A DNA stretch of 64,000 bases from Solen grandis (GCA_021229015.1 CM037788.1:56851525-56915524), one strand, 5' to 3'; numbered from the stretch's first letter, positions 32,373 through 44,154 are shown. Made by a program: numbers and translations. The notes: generated by a model from the letters alone, not told the origin.

Positions 32373-33100
32373 GGACGTATTTCACAATAGCAGTTTTTTA
32401 CTATAAAGATTAAGAAGGAAAATCAAAACTAGCTTAGGGATTTTTTTTAACTTTGCATGTTTTTTGAGAATCACACTAGAAACAAATTTATGTAATAAAA
32501 ATGGGGGTCCCCATGCTACATGCTATCTGCCCCTAAATGTGAGTTTTTAGCCTTGTTCTGTCATTTTCAAGGGCAGATAACTCATTATTACGGGCTAGCA
32601 ATGCCTCATTTAATTTCAACTCGATGTTTGTTCTAAATTCCCTGTCAGTGTATAGAAGTTGTAGAAATTCTATGAAACAGATTTTATACTATAGCCGCAA
32701 ACGCGAACATAAAGAAATATTCTTATTATTTTTTTTTCAAGAAAAACGTAGTTTGTCTATTTGCTGACGTGAGAAATCAATTGAATGAAATTGCTTTAAA
32801 TATTGCATAATGACTAAGAGTGAAACAACAAACAATAATCTGAAATAAAATAAGGTACCGATGGGCTTGATTCTGAGTTATCTGCCCTTGGAAATGATAG
32901 AAAAGAGCAAAGAGCAAAACAGCTCACATTCAGGGGCAGATAAATCAAATTGAAGCGTGGAGACACCCATTTTTTAATTATATTTTGTTTCTAGTGTGAT
33001 TCTCTATAATCATGCCAAATTTAAAAATAATATATGTTCGCTAGTTTCGATGTTCCTTCTTTATCTATATAGTAAAAAACTTTTATTGTGAAATACGACT
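32373..33100. mobile_element. 728-bp TTAA-type foldback element (copy A)
   Basis: Nearly the whole element is an imperfect palindrome: the left arm (GGACGTATTTCACAATAGCAG..., ACTAGAAACAAATTTATG, AAGGGCAGATAACTC) is mirrored by the right arm ending GTGAAATACGACT. It is flanked by TTAA (32369-32372) and TTAG (33101-33104). The second copy (62604-63307) shows TTAA on both sides. No transposase; a non-autonomous piggyBac-type element by target site. Confidence 0.8.
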
Positions 33101-33104
33101 TTAG

Positions 33105-33296
33105 GGTAATCCGTCCTTTATTAAATCATATCATAGTCCTTCAAATGATGAAAAAGTCTTCAATGCAGATGCAAGCATAAACTGACTTTGAGTTATTAGC
33201 TCTCATCCCTAAAGTCAATAAAGGCTTGCATTTACTATAACATTCCCACAATCACTTGATGGATCATGATCACAATTTTATGATCGATGGATTACC
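33105..33296. mobile_element. 192-bp TTAA-type MITE (copy 2)
   Basis: Same family as 6069-6223: it starts GGTAATCCGTCC and ends GATGGATTACC, with shared inner words TCCTTCAAATG, AAAGGCTTGCATTTACTATAA and TGATCACAAT. It begins directly after the tetranucleotide that ends the foldback element at 33100, so the two elements are back to back. Confidence 0.8.
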
Positions 33297-34394
33297 TCAC
33301 ACTCATTACTCTTAAGTGATTGCTTATCAAATAAATGTTCATAATCGTTTCACAGTGCCCCCCCCCCCCGCCAAGAAAAACACAAAAAACACACACAAAA
33401 AAAAAAAAAAAAAAAAATAGAAAAAGGGCATATTCTTATATAAATCTTGATATTATCATACGTATCATATGTAATCGTATATTCTTATTTATAGAATCCG
33501 ATTCTATTTGGACCAAATTGATGCCTTGTGTAAACGAACTTTGAGGTCCAACGCACAACGAGGTCTGGCCTAGCAATAGTGCGTTACGCACTTTGGCGTC
33601 AGAATTTGACCCATCAGTGCGTTGCAGTGTTACATTACTTCATTCGATAGAAAAAAAAATGTAACGCGCTTTGGGGACAGAACATATGTTTAAAAAATAG
33701 CATGCATTTTAATGAACGGAAGTGGTCTCCACGTATTTTTTTTTATTTTTTTTTTTTTTTTCGTGTCTGCTGATATAAAATGACTTTAGGCGCATTATGC
33801 GAACCCTTTGGACATATTTTACAATTTGACATGAATAAAAAAGATTAGTGTTACAATTTGACATGAATAAACATTTGTTTCTCGTCAGCATCTCGATGTT
33901 ATTTTGTTAGACTAAATTACTATAGATATATTGAAATATAAGACGCCACTGAATCTGGCCTTATCTATGCACAACAAAATCCGTTTTATACCACATCCTA
34001 AAAAGTTTTTTTTTATCGCAGTCATAATTTACGTCATCACAATCATCATCATTAGATTAAAATGTAATTACAACTAATGAAAAGGCAGACCTAACGTGGA
34101 AGACTTGTTCAAGCAAAAGTACTTGCGTGATGTGCATAAAAAAACATGTATATTGTTATTTCTTATGATAGTATGAAAATCGCAAGGTTTCTTTATATGC
34201 TAATGAAAGATATGTTAATATGTTATGTTTCAATATGAACTTCATTTGATTCCAAAACTACTCCTGCTTAATAATGCATCAACGTTTATAAACAGTCTTC
34301 AGTTCTGGTTGTTTCATCTCCAGATACTAATTTTGTTTGTTTGTTGGATTAAACGTCCAACCGACAGTATTTCAGTCATTTGGAGACGATGTCT
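33297..34394. other. AT-rich non-coding stretch with homopolymers
   Basis: Contains poly-C then poly-A (33358-33417), a 15-bp palindrome AGTGCGTTACGCACT (33578-33592), a T-run (33737-33761) and a small duplication of ACAATTTGACATGAATAAA (near 33820 and 33853). No gene seen. Confidence 0.5.
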
Positions 34395-34865
34395 ACTTGA
34401 GACAGATATAGTGCTGCCAAACAACAGCATCACGCCGTAGACATGTGGCATGATACGACACCCAGTTACATTATCCTGACACCGGACCAACTACCCTTAC
34501 ATGTATATGCTGAGCGCCAAGCAAGGGAGCTATAACTACCATTTTTACGACTTTGGTATGTCGCGGCCGGGTTTGAATCCACGACCTCCCGCACCTGAGG
34601 CGGACGCTCTAACCACTTGGCCACCGGGGACGGTGGGTACTAAGTCTATGAGGGTTATTTTGGGGTCACGTCGGTCGGTCTGTAGTTCGCGCTGTTTGTC
34701 GGCTATATTTGTTCTGATCTTTTTTTTATATTTCTCGATGGCTTGCGTTAGGTCGATGGTTCTACCCGGATGCCTCCGGAGTCTTCCTCCACCTGAAATT
34801 AGCTGGACGTCGCAATATGACTGAAATACTGTCGAAGCGACGGTAAACTCAAATAGAGTCAAGTC
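34395..34865 (-). mobile_element. SINE cluster: minus-strand tRNA head plus plus-strand core
   Basis: On the minus strand GTGGCCAAGTGGTTAGAG (A box, 34607-34624) and GTGGATTCAAACCC (B box, ~34569-34583) form a Leu/Ser-like head. On the plus strand GGCTTGCGTTAGGTCGATGG and TTCTACCCGGATGCCTCC (34740-34780) match the core of the SINE at 19408. The opposite orientations suggest two SINEs joined tail to tail, or one inserted in another. The left flank (34410-34550) matches 53940-54060. Confidence 0.6.
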
Positions 34866-34982
34866 AAGTCATATTTCTTGAATATATTTTGTATGCGCTA
34901 TTTCTATTCAACTCTACCACAATTATATGTTCCAATCTTACATGGCAATATTGCAGGCATGTCATGATTGCTTCAATATTCT

Positions 34983-35021
34983 GAGTTACATGTATGAGTT
35001 ACATGTATGAGTTACATGTAT
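34983..35021. repeat. 13-bp minisatellite (GAGTTACATGTAT)3
   Basis: Three perfect tandem units. Confidence 0.95.
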
Positions 35022-35304
35022 GCGCACCCACCCTAATTCTTGAATATATTTTATCTACTCTACTCCTCTTTTTTGGTCTGATTTTGATTTAGCATTTAGC
35101 ATTTATAAGCGACATTATTTCGTTCGGATGTACATGTATTCATCATCTTCAATGATAGTGCCTATTAAAAACTACTTCGTGCATGCGCTTCGCCGTCTGA
35201 AAGCCAATAACAACGGTGTAATGAGGGTGATCTTGTCTCATAATAGTTACAAATAAATGATACAACTCTAATACATAGCTGTTAGTGAAGATGATGACCA
35301 TGAC

Positions 35305-35365
35305 AAGAAATGTAATGATGATGATGATGATAAGTAGGGAGATGATGATGATGATGACGATGTTC
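35305..35365. repeat. (ATG/GAT)n microsatellite
   Basis: Two GAT-rich runs separated by AAGTAGGGA. The minus-strand open frame over it is an artefact. Confidence 0.85.
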
Positions 35366-35455
35366 TTAAAGTCGATCATTTGAATACAAAACATATTTCA
35401 ACTTTGGTTTAATTAAATAATATATAATTAATCAATAAAAATTATATAATAGATA

Positions 35456-35735
35456 TCAAGTGGTAACGGACCCAATTGGGAATAAGGAGGTTGTGGTTTC
35501 GAACCCCTTTTCATGACTTTCCTGGGCGCAAAGTACTGAATCAGTACCAAATCCCGGTATGCAAATTCTCGAAGCTAAAATGGATGGTTTTTTTTTTTTT
35601 TTTTTTTTTTTTGTTGTTTTCCTTTGCGCCTGTGAAAGACCAAACATCATAACTTTCAACGAGGCTCGAGCTCACAACTTCCAGATCTACTCTATCATAT
35701 ATGTAACCACTGTACCTCGGCGCCCTTAATGTTTG
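35456..35735. mobile_element. pair of tRNA-like SINE heads in opposite orientation
   Basis: Plus strand: AAGTGGTAACGG and GTGGTTTCGAACCCC (about 35459-35504). Minus strand: TACAGTGGTTACATAT and GAGCTCGAGCCTCG (about 35715-35662). A T22 run lies between them. Likely two convergent SINE insertions. Confidence 0.5.
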
Positions 35736-35739
35736 TATC

Positions 35740-37650
35740 GGTTTCCTGGTTCTCAATTTGCCAGAAGAATGAAAGTATCTTTAAGCGAGTTATATCACCA
35801 CTGTATTTCAATAAGAAGGTCTTAGTGTTTAAAATAGAGGTATGTTTCATACATGTTTCTTAAGTTAATTTTTATGAAACGTGTTCTCTTTACCCTTAAG
35901 AGCCTAAAATTGCTCTCAGAAAACATTTAACAAGATCTGCTCGACACATGTGAAGGATAGAGGAGGTGATATTTTCATGGAAACATGATGTGAATAAAGA
36001 CTTACCAAGAGTTTATCTAGTCCTTTTCTGCGCGTCTTGCATAAGAAATTATCTTGTGACAGATTTTCTATTTTATTTCTTAATAATATTGTCTGTCTGT
36101 TGGATTCATTTTATTGTATTACCTTCTACCCCAAAGCATCATTGAATGTCAAACTATCTTGCGGACAGATTAGTTTTCAATACCAAGCCTTTATAAATGC
36201 AGTAATATGTATCTGAAAACCGTCATAATGGATGACAGTTTGTCTGATCCTGTCTATGAATTTCATTATTGTCTCGATGTTTTATGGATTTATTGAAACT
36301 ACTCCCTGCTGATGGGAAGAAAAGATCTGTTTTCTTGCTTCCTTGCTTCGGATTTCCAATCTACATTATTTCATTCAAATTTGGGCTGAACCGGTGTGAT
36401 ATGAGGTCGTAGTCAAGCGATATGGTTCCCCACCAAATCCCTTTATCCTGTCACTAAGTCAACCGATCTTCCAAATTTTATGTTGAATGCAAACAGAGAG
36501 TGTACCATTTTAAACGATATAGTATATATATGCCGCTGGCGAGGATCGACCGAACGGCATATTTTGTACAATCCGAATTTTTCAATACCTTTCCATTCCA
36601 AACCCAGGAACCGTCGAATTGTTTAAGTATGAGTTGTGAGAAATTGTTTTCCGTTGAAATAAGTAAGTTTATGATTTATGATAAATATACATTGATAAAG
36701 CTAGTGGGTTATTAAATATGAAAAAATAAAGAATTAGCACTAATCAGGGACACATGCTCAAAAAGGATCAGTCATATGCATTTTTATTGTTGTTGAGAAT
36801 AACATTTCCTTTTATGTCTATTGGAAAAGAATTCTTACAAATTACACTAATCTATCTCTTTGGACCAGTACCCGAGAAGAGCATAACAGATACCCTTTGC
36901 GTAACTCTTGGACCGTGACTCCTCCCCTTCCCATATTAGTTAGGAAAGGTTTATGACTCAGAGTATTTCGTGGGTATTTCAATTTGGTATTTCATGTGAA
37001 TATGAAAAGCAGTAACTGCTGTTTTCGAGTAAGTTGGTGAACCTTGTGCACTCGAGGTCTTCCTTGATGGATGTCTGAAATACTGTTCCAGTGCGATAAG
37101 CTGAAATGGAAACAATGATAAAACAGAAAACAAACATAAGCAATAAACCTACTATTCATAAGAAACTAGTTATTCAAATTGAACAAGTTGATGCATATAT
37201 AAGATGAGTGTTGTGTATGTATCTGCCTTTGATATCTCGTCATCTCACCATCGGGCTGCCACCCGGGTTAAACGCTGTCTCTAGGGAACCATACCTTATG
37301 AACAAACAGAGACTCCGGAGATATCTGTGGCGACTGTCAAGACACGTGTTTTGATAAATGAGGATGCGGTTGCATATCGTATGCATGTAATATGTTTTCT
37401 GTTCGGTAGGCACATCTTATCAGTAAATTGCTGTTTGTGAAGATGATGGGTTTCTAAAAATGTGTCGGGGAGTAACTTCGTCTATCTCCAGAAACCTCCG
37501 TATGTCGCTGAGTAATAAATTGTTATTTGAAGATAAGGCGATCTGTGAAGCATGCAACTAAGAGTTTCTTGTAGCAACAACCCGCATAGATTCTATGTAG
37601 ACGTCATTTTGGGAGATCTGGTTCACGCCATATATGGAATTTAGTTCAAG
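35740..37650. other. non-coding stretch with one weak exon candidate
   Basis: On the minus strand a donor CTTG|GTAAGTC (GT at ~36006) ends a short open segment reading NFLCKTRRKGLDKLL, but its acceptor (CACAAG) lacks a pyrimidine tract. 37040-37100 resembles the SINE-tail word CTGAAATACTGTTCCAG. Otherwise nothing is supported. Confidence 0.3.
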
Positions 37651-37664
37651 AATGGAAGTCAGAA

Positions 37665-37845
37665 AGCCAGTAGACCATTTTACTCCGAAATGAGACGTAA
37701 AACTTCGAAAATCAGTGGTGTACAATTTCACACATTGTTCAATAGGAAATAAACATACGTTTGAGATTTACCCCGATCACTGATTGGACAATTTAAAACA
37801 GCAAATTACAACGGATATTGCCGATCCCTCGGTAATATGGTCTAT
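37665..37845 (+). repeat. dispersed repeat, forward copy
   Basis: Matches the reverse complement of 29110-29325 over most of its length. A (GT)n-like run follows at 37889-37922. Confidence 0.65.
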
Positions 37846-37958
37846 CTTTACATATTATGCTTCTCTTCCTGATCGCGTGCTTGTATTTATATGTGTGTGT
37901 GTATGTGTATGTATATGTGTATTGTCTAACCACTTTATGCATGTAAGAAATACAAATA

Positions 37959-38129
37959 CAGTGAAACCTGCCTAAAGCGGTCAGTCAAGGGAATACGACA
38001 AAATGGCCGCTTAACAGAGGCGGTCGCTAAATGAAGGTTAAACACAAACAAAATGCTAGTTTGGTAAAACAGACCGCTAAATGCAGGTTGACCGCTTGAT
38101 ACAGGTGACCGTTAGTACAGGTTGATCTG
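37959..38129. mobile_element. 171-bp MITE, Tc1/mariner-pogo type, TA target duplication
   Basis: Starts CAGTGAAACCTGCCTAAAGC and ends CAGGTTGATCTG, with inverted repeats diverged but recognisable. TA flanks both sides (37957-37958 and 38130-38131). The interior repeats GACCGCT-AA-ACAGGTTGA-like words. A CAG...CTG end with TA duplication is typical of pogo/Tigger-like elements. Confidence 0.6.
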
Positions 38130-38184
38130 TATTATTTGCTCCTAAAAAGGAAAAGGGAAACTGATTTATATCAGGTTATTTGTT

Positions 38185-39310
38185 GCAATCAAAGCATTGA
38201 GAGCACTGTCAGAAAAGGCAGTTAAAATGTGTGAATTATAAAGTCAATCCATTTATTTTTTTGTGGTATGCATGTAAAAAATCAGGGAAGTTAAATCTTT
38301 TTAAAACAGAAGATTATAGAGATTATTTTACTTATAGTTCTCTGTCACTGACCTCTCAATACCTTTGATACTACATGAATTTGCTGCAGATAGAAATAAT
38401 TTTAATAGAAAAGCAAGAAAATGGGACAAGATAAAGTTATTATTCTTTGTCACTTCATATCATACCCATGTGTAAAGAATGATATACATGCCTTCAATAG
38501 TTTTTAAAATATGTTCTAGAAAAATATAATTTCACCATACAACTTGTGATGTAACAAAGATGAAGCAAGGTAAAGTTATTGTTCTTGGTAAGTAAAGTTT
38601 GACCATTGTATAAAGTATGAACTCAATCCCTAAAGTACTTTCTGAGTTGTGACACACAGATGCGACTAGAGACACTACAGTTACTCGAGACAAGATTAAA
38701 AACAAAATGTTTCAATTGACGGCTTACATTAAACATAATCCCCACCCACCCCTTATTTCTACTGTTTTGACCTTATAATCGAACTTGTCTATGCGCAGGA
38801 CCCTCATATTAGAAAAATCGACCTCTCTATAAATAATAAAAAAAAACAATGGAAGTATAAAAACTAGAATTAAAAATTCTAAATAAATAACCAACGAGTA
38901 TAAAAAATAAGTATTACACACACAAATAGAAAGGTCCCAGCTGGACTAGAACTCACGACCCCTTGCAAAAACAAAATAATGAACGACGCTCTTACCAATT
39001 CAGCTAATTCCACAGCCGCATATTTGTGGTGCAAATAAGGTTATTTATAGGTAGTTTAATGAATGAAACTTCGGATGAACACTGAATTATAAACTCGTTC
39101 TTTTACAGTATATTTGCACATAATTTGTGAATATACCCAATGCTTTCAAAATCCTGCCATATATCTAACTTTTATCAAAACTGCAATGTTTACATGTACT
39201 CCTTCAACCAGTGGTACTATTTTCGACGCGAATGTATGGATAAGTGGCGGTAATGTGATTGTAAGTAGAACATCCACTGTCTGACTGATATTTCGCTTTT
39301 AAAAACGTGA
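38185..39310 (+). repeat. left arm of a long inverted repeat
   Basis: The arm matches 43035-43865 in reverse complement. Words in common include GTTTCAATTGACGGCTTACA, GACACTACAGT, GTGATTGTAAGTAGAA, ATGTATGGATAAGTGGC and CAATGCTTTCAAAATCCTGCC (split). It comprises ~130-bp pearl-type tandem units (for example ATGAACTCAATCCCTAAAGT) followed by non-repetitive sequence, and is interrupted by an insert at ~38738-39098. Confidence 0.75.
38738..39098 (-). mobile_element. tRNA-headed SINE inserted in the left arm
   Basis: This segment is absent from the matching right arm. On the minus strand it carries AATTAGCTGAATTGGTAAGA (A box) and GTGAGTTCTAGTCC (B box) at tRNA-like spacing (about 39009-38943). 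Confidence 0.6.
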
Positions 39311-39350
39311 TATTTCGAGTACGGGAAATAAGAAATTCAAGGATAACCAG

Positions 39351-39629
39351 GTGGCTCTGAAGACTGAGAGAACTGAGGTCAAAGTGTCAAAAGAGAAAAG
39401 ACCTACATTTGAAAAACGCTCGTCGGTATATTGCCATTTAACTGTACAAATGTACTCATTTTCGGTACAGCGACAGGTGGTGTTCAAGATGCTCTCACGA
39501 TTTGGCAAAGGAATCCCCAAAAAGAGCAATATTTGGCCCTATCGCACCTCGCGCGAGTATCTTTTGGGAATAATGTCTGAAGCACGAGTGATGCTTAGTA
39601 AGCGCATTGAGAAAGATTATTGGGTTTAA
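39351..39629 (+). CDS. hypothetical 92-codon open frame
   Basis: Less AT-rich than its surroundings and charged (MALKTERTEVKVSKEKRPTF, later RTSREYLLGIMSEARVMLSK). An acceptor-like TTCGGTACAG lies inside at ~39473. No domain recognised, and a minus-strand frame overlaps it. Could be an exon or a transposon remnant in the spacer of the inverted repeat. Confidence 0.25.
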   Translation: MALKTERTEVKVSKEKRPTFEKRSSVYCHLTVQMYSFSVQRQVVFKMLSRFGKGIPKKSNIWPYRTSREYLLGIMSEARVMLSKRIEKDYWV

Positions 39630-39659
39630 AGAGAAAAAAAGTGTGTTTTGATTTTTTTC

Positions 39660-40200
39660 TTAACTTTATTTCGCAATACTAGACTCCTACGCATTCCAAA
39701 GAATGAATCCTAATTTAAAATTATACCATATATCTCAATGCAAGGCAAACTTCAGGATTTTATCACATATAATTTGTTCCTGTTCATTTCTCACTGCCTA
39801 TCTCTTTTCAAAAAGTTCATTAGTTTTCATTTGGAAAGAGGATATTAAGGTATAAATTTTCTCTTTACAACGAAATGACGTCTTTTTGAAAATTGTTTAA
39901 TCAAGTTTCTGTCATAACTCTACAATTAAAATAACTCATTTATTATAAACATATTAAAGACGAAGTATTGAATAACGCAAAACTCATAAGTTGAAACTTT
40001 GAAACTACATATAAGAATGCATTAATATAAGATTGTTTCCATATTTGTTTAAGTGTGATTAATAACATCAAAATTGAAATTCATGATAATAATGATTAAT
40101 CATTATAATTATTTATTACAGTTTCCAATCGGTAAACACACACACCGTATTGCATCTAAAGATCATCACCAACAGTCCGATTTGTCATCTTGATTTTCGT
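39660..40200. other. AT-rich non-coding stretch
   Basis: Nothing supported except a plus-strand TTTATT at ~40108, which on the minus strand could serve as polyadenylation signal for the exon at 40210-40332. Confidence 0.4.
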
Positions 40201-40209
40201 CCATTTTTG

Positions 40210-40332
40210 TTAGAGACATTCTAGAATGTGCTGAGGTGTCTTATTCACTACAAGTTGATGATGAGGTTCCATCTGGCGCCTTTTCGTCGGAGCCAGGGCC
40301 TGGGCGGCTGGCTGAGCATCATGTCCAGCAGG
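40210..40332 (-). CDS. candidate terminal exon (unknown protein)
   Basis: On the minus strand a clear acceptor (GTTGTTATTTTGTACAG, AG at 40333-40334) precedes a G+C-richer segment with two open frames. Phase 0 reads PAGHDAQPAAQALAPTKRRQ and on to TAA at 40210-40212. The frame entered with one completing base reads LLDMMLSQPPRPWLRRKGAR and ends in NLIINL at TAG 40248-40250. Either is plausible. The composition jump against AT-rich flanks and the clean acceptor favour a real last exon. No upstream exon was found. Confidence 0.4.
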   Translation of the reverse strand, partial: PAGHDAQPAAQALAPTKRRQMEPHHQLVVNKTPQHILECL

Positions 40333-40344
40333 CTGTACAAAATA

Positions 40345-41748
40345 ACAACATGACTAGGTTGTAAAGAGCAGATCAAATTTCTCAAAGATGGTCGTAGATA
40401 TTATCTGAAACCGACTATTCGACCGACCGGCCCTTCGTTTCTAGACATCAAAAAACAACCAAAAAAAAAATACAAATTTCTGTTTCAATCTGTACTACCA
40501 AAGATAGTTTATTTGTAACAAAACTAAAGATCATTTTCTACAAAAGCATGTTTATGATAGCACGTATACAAGTAATATATTATCAAGATCAATAAATAAG
40601 GGAGATTTAAATGTTAGGGATTACGAGAATCATCACAGTTAAAGATAATTTGTGAAAGGCAGGCCATATATCAATTATGGATATAAAGTAGGACCACCAA
40701 CTCGAGGATGGTGAGGGTTAAGTCATATAATTTCGAGTCTCTGCACTTATTCACTTGGATAAAAAAATGAACTTGAGAAAAACTTGACATTGGATTTTAA
40801 AGATGTGAAATAACAATATTATTTTTAATGTTCACCAATTAATAGAAATATGTTGACCTTAGTTATGAGCCAAACATATATAGCACATATGTCATTGCTA
40901 TGAATCGCTCTTGGTATAGGTTCTAACACACACAAAAAATGGAATTCATTAGAACAATTTCTTTTTTATATTTTCAAGGCATTTATTTTATTTATATAGA
41001 AACAAACGCACTTAAGACTCTCACAAAAATATAAAAAATACAGAGAATCAGCTTTTGTCAGATATGGTGGACCGTTGCGGGTATTACTCTTTGTTGAGTA
41101 TATTTGAATTATTTTCATTTCAGTTCTTTTGTGTGATATACATCATTAAATTCATGACATAAAATTGATGCAGGTCAATACAGAACAAGTTTTTAAGTTT
41201 GGGTTTCGACTGTGAACTGGACAGCACAATTATCTTCCTTGTTACATATATAAGTCCTAGATATATCTGATTTTAATAAAATTCCTTAAAAATTCGGAGG
41301 AATCATAAACATGTTTGTTCATCCATTTCGTGTAGTCAGTAAAGTACAGCTAGGTTTGCTAAAATGTCTTCGTGGGCAATCATTACGTCCCGGTTTCATC
41401 AACTCCATTTTTATTTCGGACTGAATAATCATTTGTCGCTAGCGATGCACCAGAACCAAGATTCCACTTCAATGTAAAATGCTCCAATATGTCGTATTAT
41501 CACATTTCGAATACTAACAACGGTTTCGGCTGTAATAAAAATTCCATTATTGTCTTTAAGGTCTGTTTACTGACAGTTTATTGCCAATATGGCTATAAAA
41601 TCGATTAATTTGCTTCTCTGATGCAGAAATTTCATGGATTCTTCTGAATGTCTTTGGATAGAAAATAGCTGTAATTTAAAATATTGGCTGTAATCGGTTA
41701 ACCACTACATTCAGAATCTGGAGTGTTCTAGCATTAGACATAAAAATC
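40345..41748. other. AT-rich non-coding stretch
   Basis: No gene or repeat that I can support. Confidence 0.45.
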
Positions 41749-41934
41749 ATGAACAAAAGTTTGTCTGTTATAGTTATTTTAGTCGCTGCAGTATTGTTGC
41801 TCTTAAATATGATTATTAATATTGTTATTTTCAATGTTTTTTATACATTCTTATACCTGTACTCAGAGAGACAGTTTTCATTACAGAATGTTGTTGAAAG
41901 AATTTCATTACCGAAAAGCAATTTACAAGAATAA
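41749..41934 (+). CDS. hypothetical small membrane or secreted peptide (61 codons)
   Basis: ATG opens a strongly hydrophobic N-terminus (MNKSLSVIVILVAAVLLLLN) followed by a second hydrophobic stretch and a polar tail (ERQFSLQNVVERISLPKSNL). Hydrophobic runs are easy to get in T-rich DNA, and no promoter, splice site or polyadenylation signal supports the frame. Confidence 0.2.
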   Translation: MNKSLSVIVILVAAVLLLLNMIINIVIFNVFYTFLYLYSERQFSLQNVVERISLPKSNLQE

Positions 41935-42659
41935 AACAATAATTGGTTTGAACTTTCATGATAAATGTTTTGAAACGATTTTAATATGGTCGGCTTTATT
42001 GATGTACACAATAGTAGTGATTACATTACATTTGACAAAGAATACTATACTAAAGCAATACCTGAAATCATATTGACAGGTCAGGATAAATTAACTAAGT
42101 TGACATTGTATTTCGCCACCAAGAATTATTTCATATAAAAGTAAAATAAAGGTTCAAAGGTTTGGTGATGAGAAAAAGCCATATCTTTTACAGTTGGCCA
42201 CAACTTTGCACATTGATAGAGAGTTTAAACAGAATACCAATCGAAATACAAATCGGTTACTCAGCGTTTTCAAATAACCTCTGTCAGAAGATATTCACGC
42301 ATGATAGGATTGCATCGACACAAATAATCCATGAAAACCAAACAAATAAAATACATTGCTATTGTTTCGCTGTTATATACTTGCTAAAAGGTGAGCTATT
42401 GTGACCTGTGAATGTTCATCATCCACTGACCGACACCTCAAACAACATCGCCTTCTTATCTACTGAGCCAATTTGTATTTAACCTTAGATAGGTTTTCCT
42501 TGGGCGGTTCCCTTTCCTTGTTTAAAGATTTAAATTCCGCACAGAAATTACTGTTGCTATGATAACCAAAAATAAAACAAGTAAATACTTAGATAAAAAC
42601 TTCTTTCAAAGTACGTTGGCACAAATATTCCCTTAATTCACATTCACCAGGATTATTAA
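41935..42659. other. AT-rich non-coding stretch
   Basis: No supported feature. Confidence 0.4.
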
Positions 42660-42960
42660 AATAATTTTGATTCGCTGAAAAACATTGGCCACAAGAGACA
42701 TAGACAGTTTTCATTACTTTATGTTTTGGGGCTGTATAGATCAATTTTTACCTAGATAATTATACCAAATTATATGGACACTTGAAAAACATTGCCTTCA
42801 GGAGTGTAGCTGGTTTTCCTTCTATGTACATGCATATAGTTAAAATATCGTATCCACTGAAAAACATGGCAACCAGGGGCATATGGCCAATATTCTTTAT
42901 GTACATTTGTATATAGTTATTATTTTGAGAATCTTGATCCCTGGCTCAATCTCTTCCTAG
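42660..42960 (+). repeat. degenerate ~100-bp tandem repeat
   Basis: Three diverged units carry CTGAAAAACAT(T)GGC or TGAAAAACATTGCC, ending TATGTACAT-TATAGTTA. The unit resembles a common bivalve dispersed repeat. Confidence 0.5.
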
Positions 42961-43034
42961 CGTGTGCAAATTATTTGGATCCGCTAAACAAGAAAAATTG
43001 TCCGCGATAGAAAAAACAAAATTTATGTTCTTGC

Positions 43035-43865
43035 ATTTTTGGAAGCGAAAGCGTCTAAAGTCAGACATTGGTTTTTCTACTTACAATCACATTACTGCCA
43101 CTTATCCATACATTCGCGTTGAAAAATAGTACCACTGGTTGTAGAAGTCAACATTGCAGTTTTGATAAAAGTTAAGATATATGGCAGGATTTTGAAAGCA
43201 TTGGGTATAATCACAATTTCTGTACAAATATAACTGTAAAAGTAGTAAGTTTAAAATTTCAGTATGTTTAATGTAAGCCGTCAATTGAAACATTTTGTTT
43301 TTAATCTTTTCTTGTTAGAGTCTCAAATGACTGTAGTGTCTCTAGTCGCATCTGTGTGTCACAACTCACAAAGTACTTTAGGGATAAAGTGTATACTTAA
43401 TGCAATGGTCAAATTTTACTTACCAAGAACAATAACTCTACCTTGCTTCATCTCTTTTACTTACTTGCATGGTGAAATTATATTTTCTAGAACATACTTT
43501 AAAAATTATTGAAGGCATGGATATTATTCTTTAAACAGGGGAAGGATGTGAGGTTTCAAAACTATAACTTTATCTTGTCCCATATTCTTGCTTTTCTACT
43601 ATTTTTTTTTTTTTGTCTGCAGCAAATTCATGAAGTATTAAAGTTATTCAGAGGATCAATACTAAGAACCACTATTCATTATCTATTTTTGTTTAATATG
43701 ACAGAGACCAATAAATAAAATAATCTATCTTGCCTGCTGTTTTAATAAGATTTAATAGCCCTGATTTTTTTTACATGCATACCACAAAAAATAAAGGGAT
43801 TGACTTTATAAATCACACATTTTAACTTTCGCTTCTGACAGTGATCTCAGTGCTTTGATTTAAAG
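43035..43865 (-). repeat. right arm of the long inverted repeat
   Basis: Reverse complement of 38185-39310 lacking the SINE insert. Copies have diverged by scattered substitutions and small indels. Open frames here (43102-43293, 43264-43512) come from the repeat. Confidence 0.75.
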
Positions 43866-44150
43866 ATGGTATCTATCATGTTTCATGATGATGTGAATTC
43901 ATAATGAAATACTTCAACGCAAAAGTAAATCTGAGGCAGAACAATTAATTTGACCATGTTTATCCAACCGTAAAATAAAGGTCACAGCCAAAAACTATTT
44001 TAAATGTTATAACTTTCATATCATGATGTATCATATGTATCAAGCTTCATGAGGATGTAAAGTCAATTTCATAGAAAAAAGCTTAAACGCAAAGGAAACC
44101 TGAGGCAGAACTATCAATTTCATTTAATATGCTCGAAGATTTATTTTCAA
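43866..44150 (+). repeat. two diverged ~170-bp units
   Basis: AAACGCAAA-G-AAA-CTGAGGCAGAAC recurs at ~43915 and ~44083, preceded by CATGATGATGT-like words. Dispersed-repeat DNA without coding content. Confidence 0.5.
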
Positions 44151-44154
44151 TAAA

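Noticed and set aside
34501..34862. Opposing ~105-codon open frames
   Set aside because: They overlap SINE heads and core in both orientations; no independent coding evidence.
43102..43718. Open frames and a MKQG-type start followed by GTAAGT on the minus strand near 43.4 kb
   Set aside because: The same words recur in the inverted arm and in tandem within it, so they belong to a repeat unit, not a gene.
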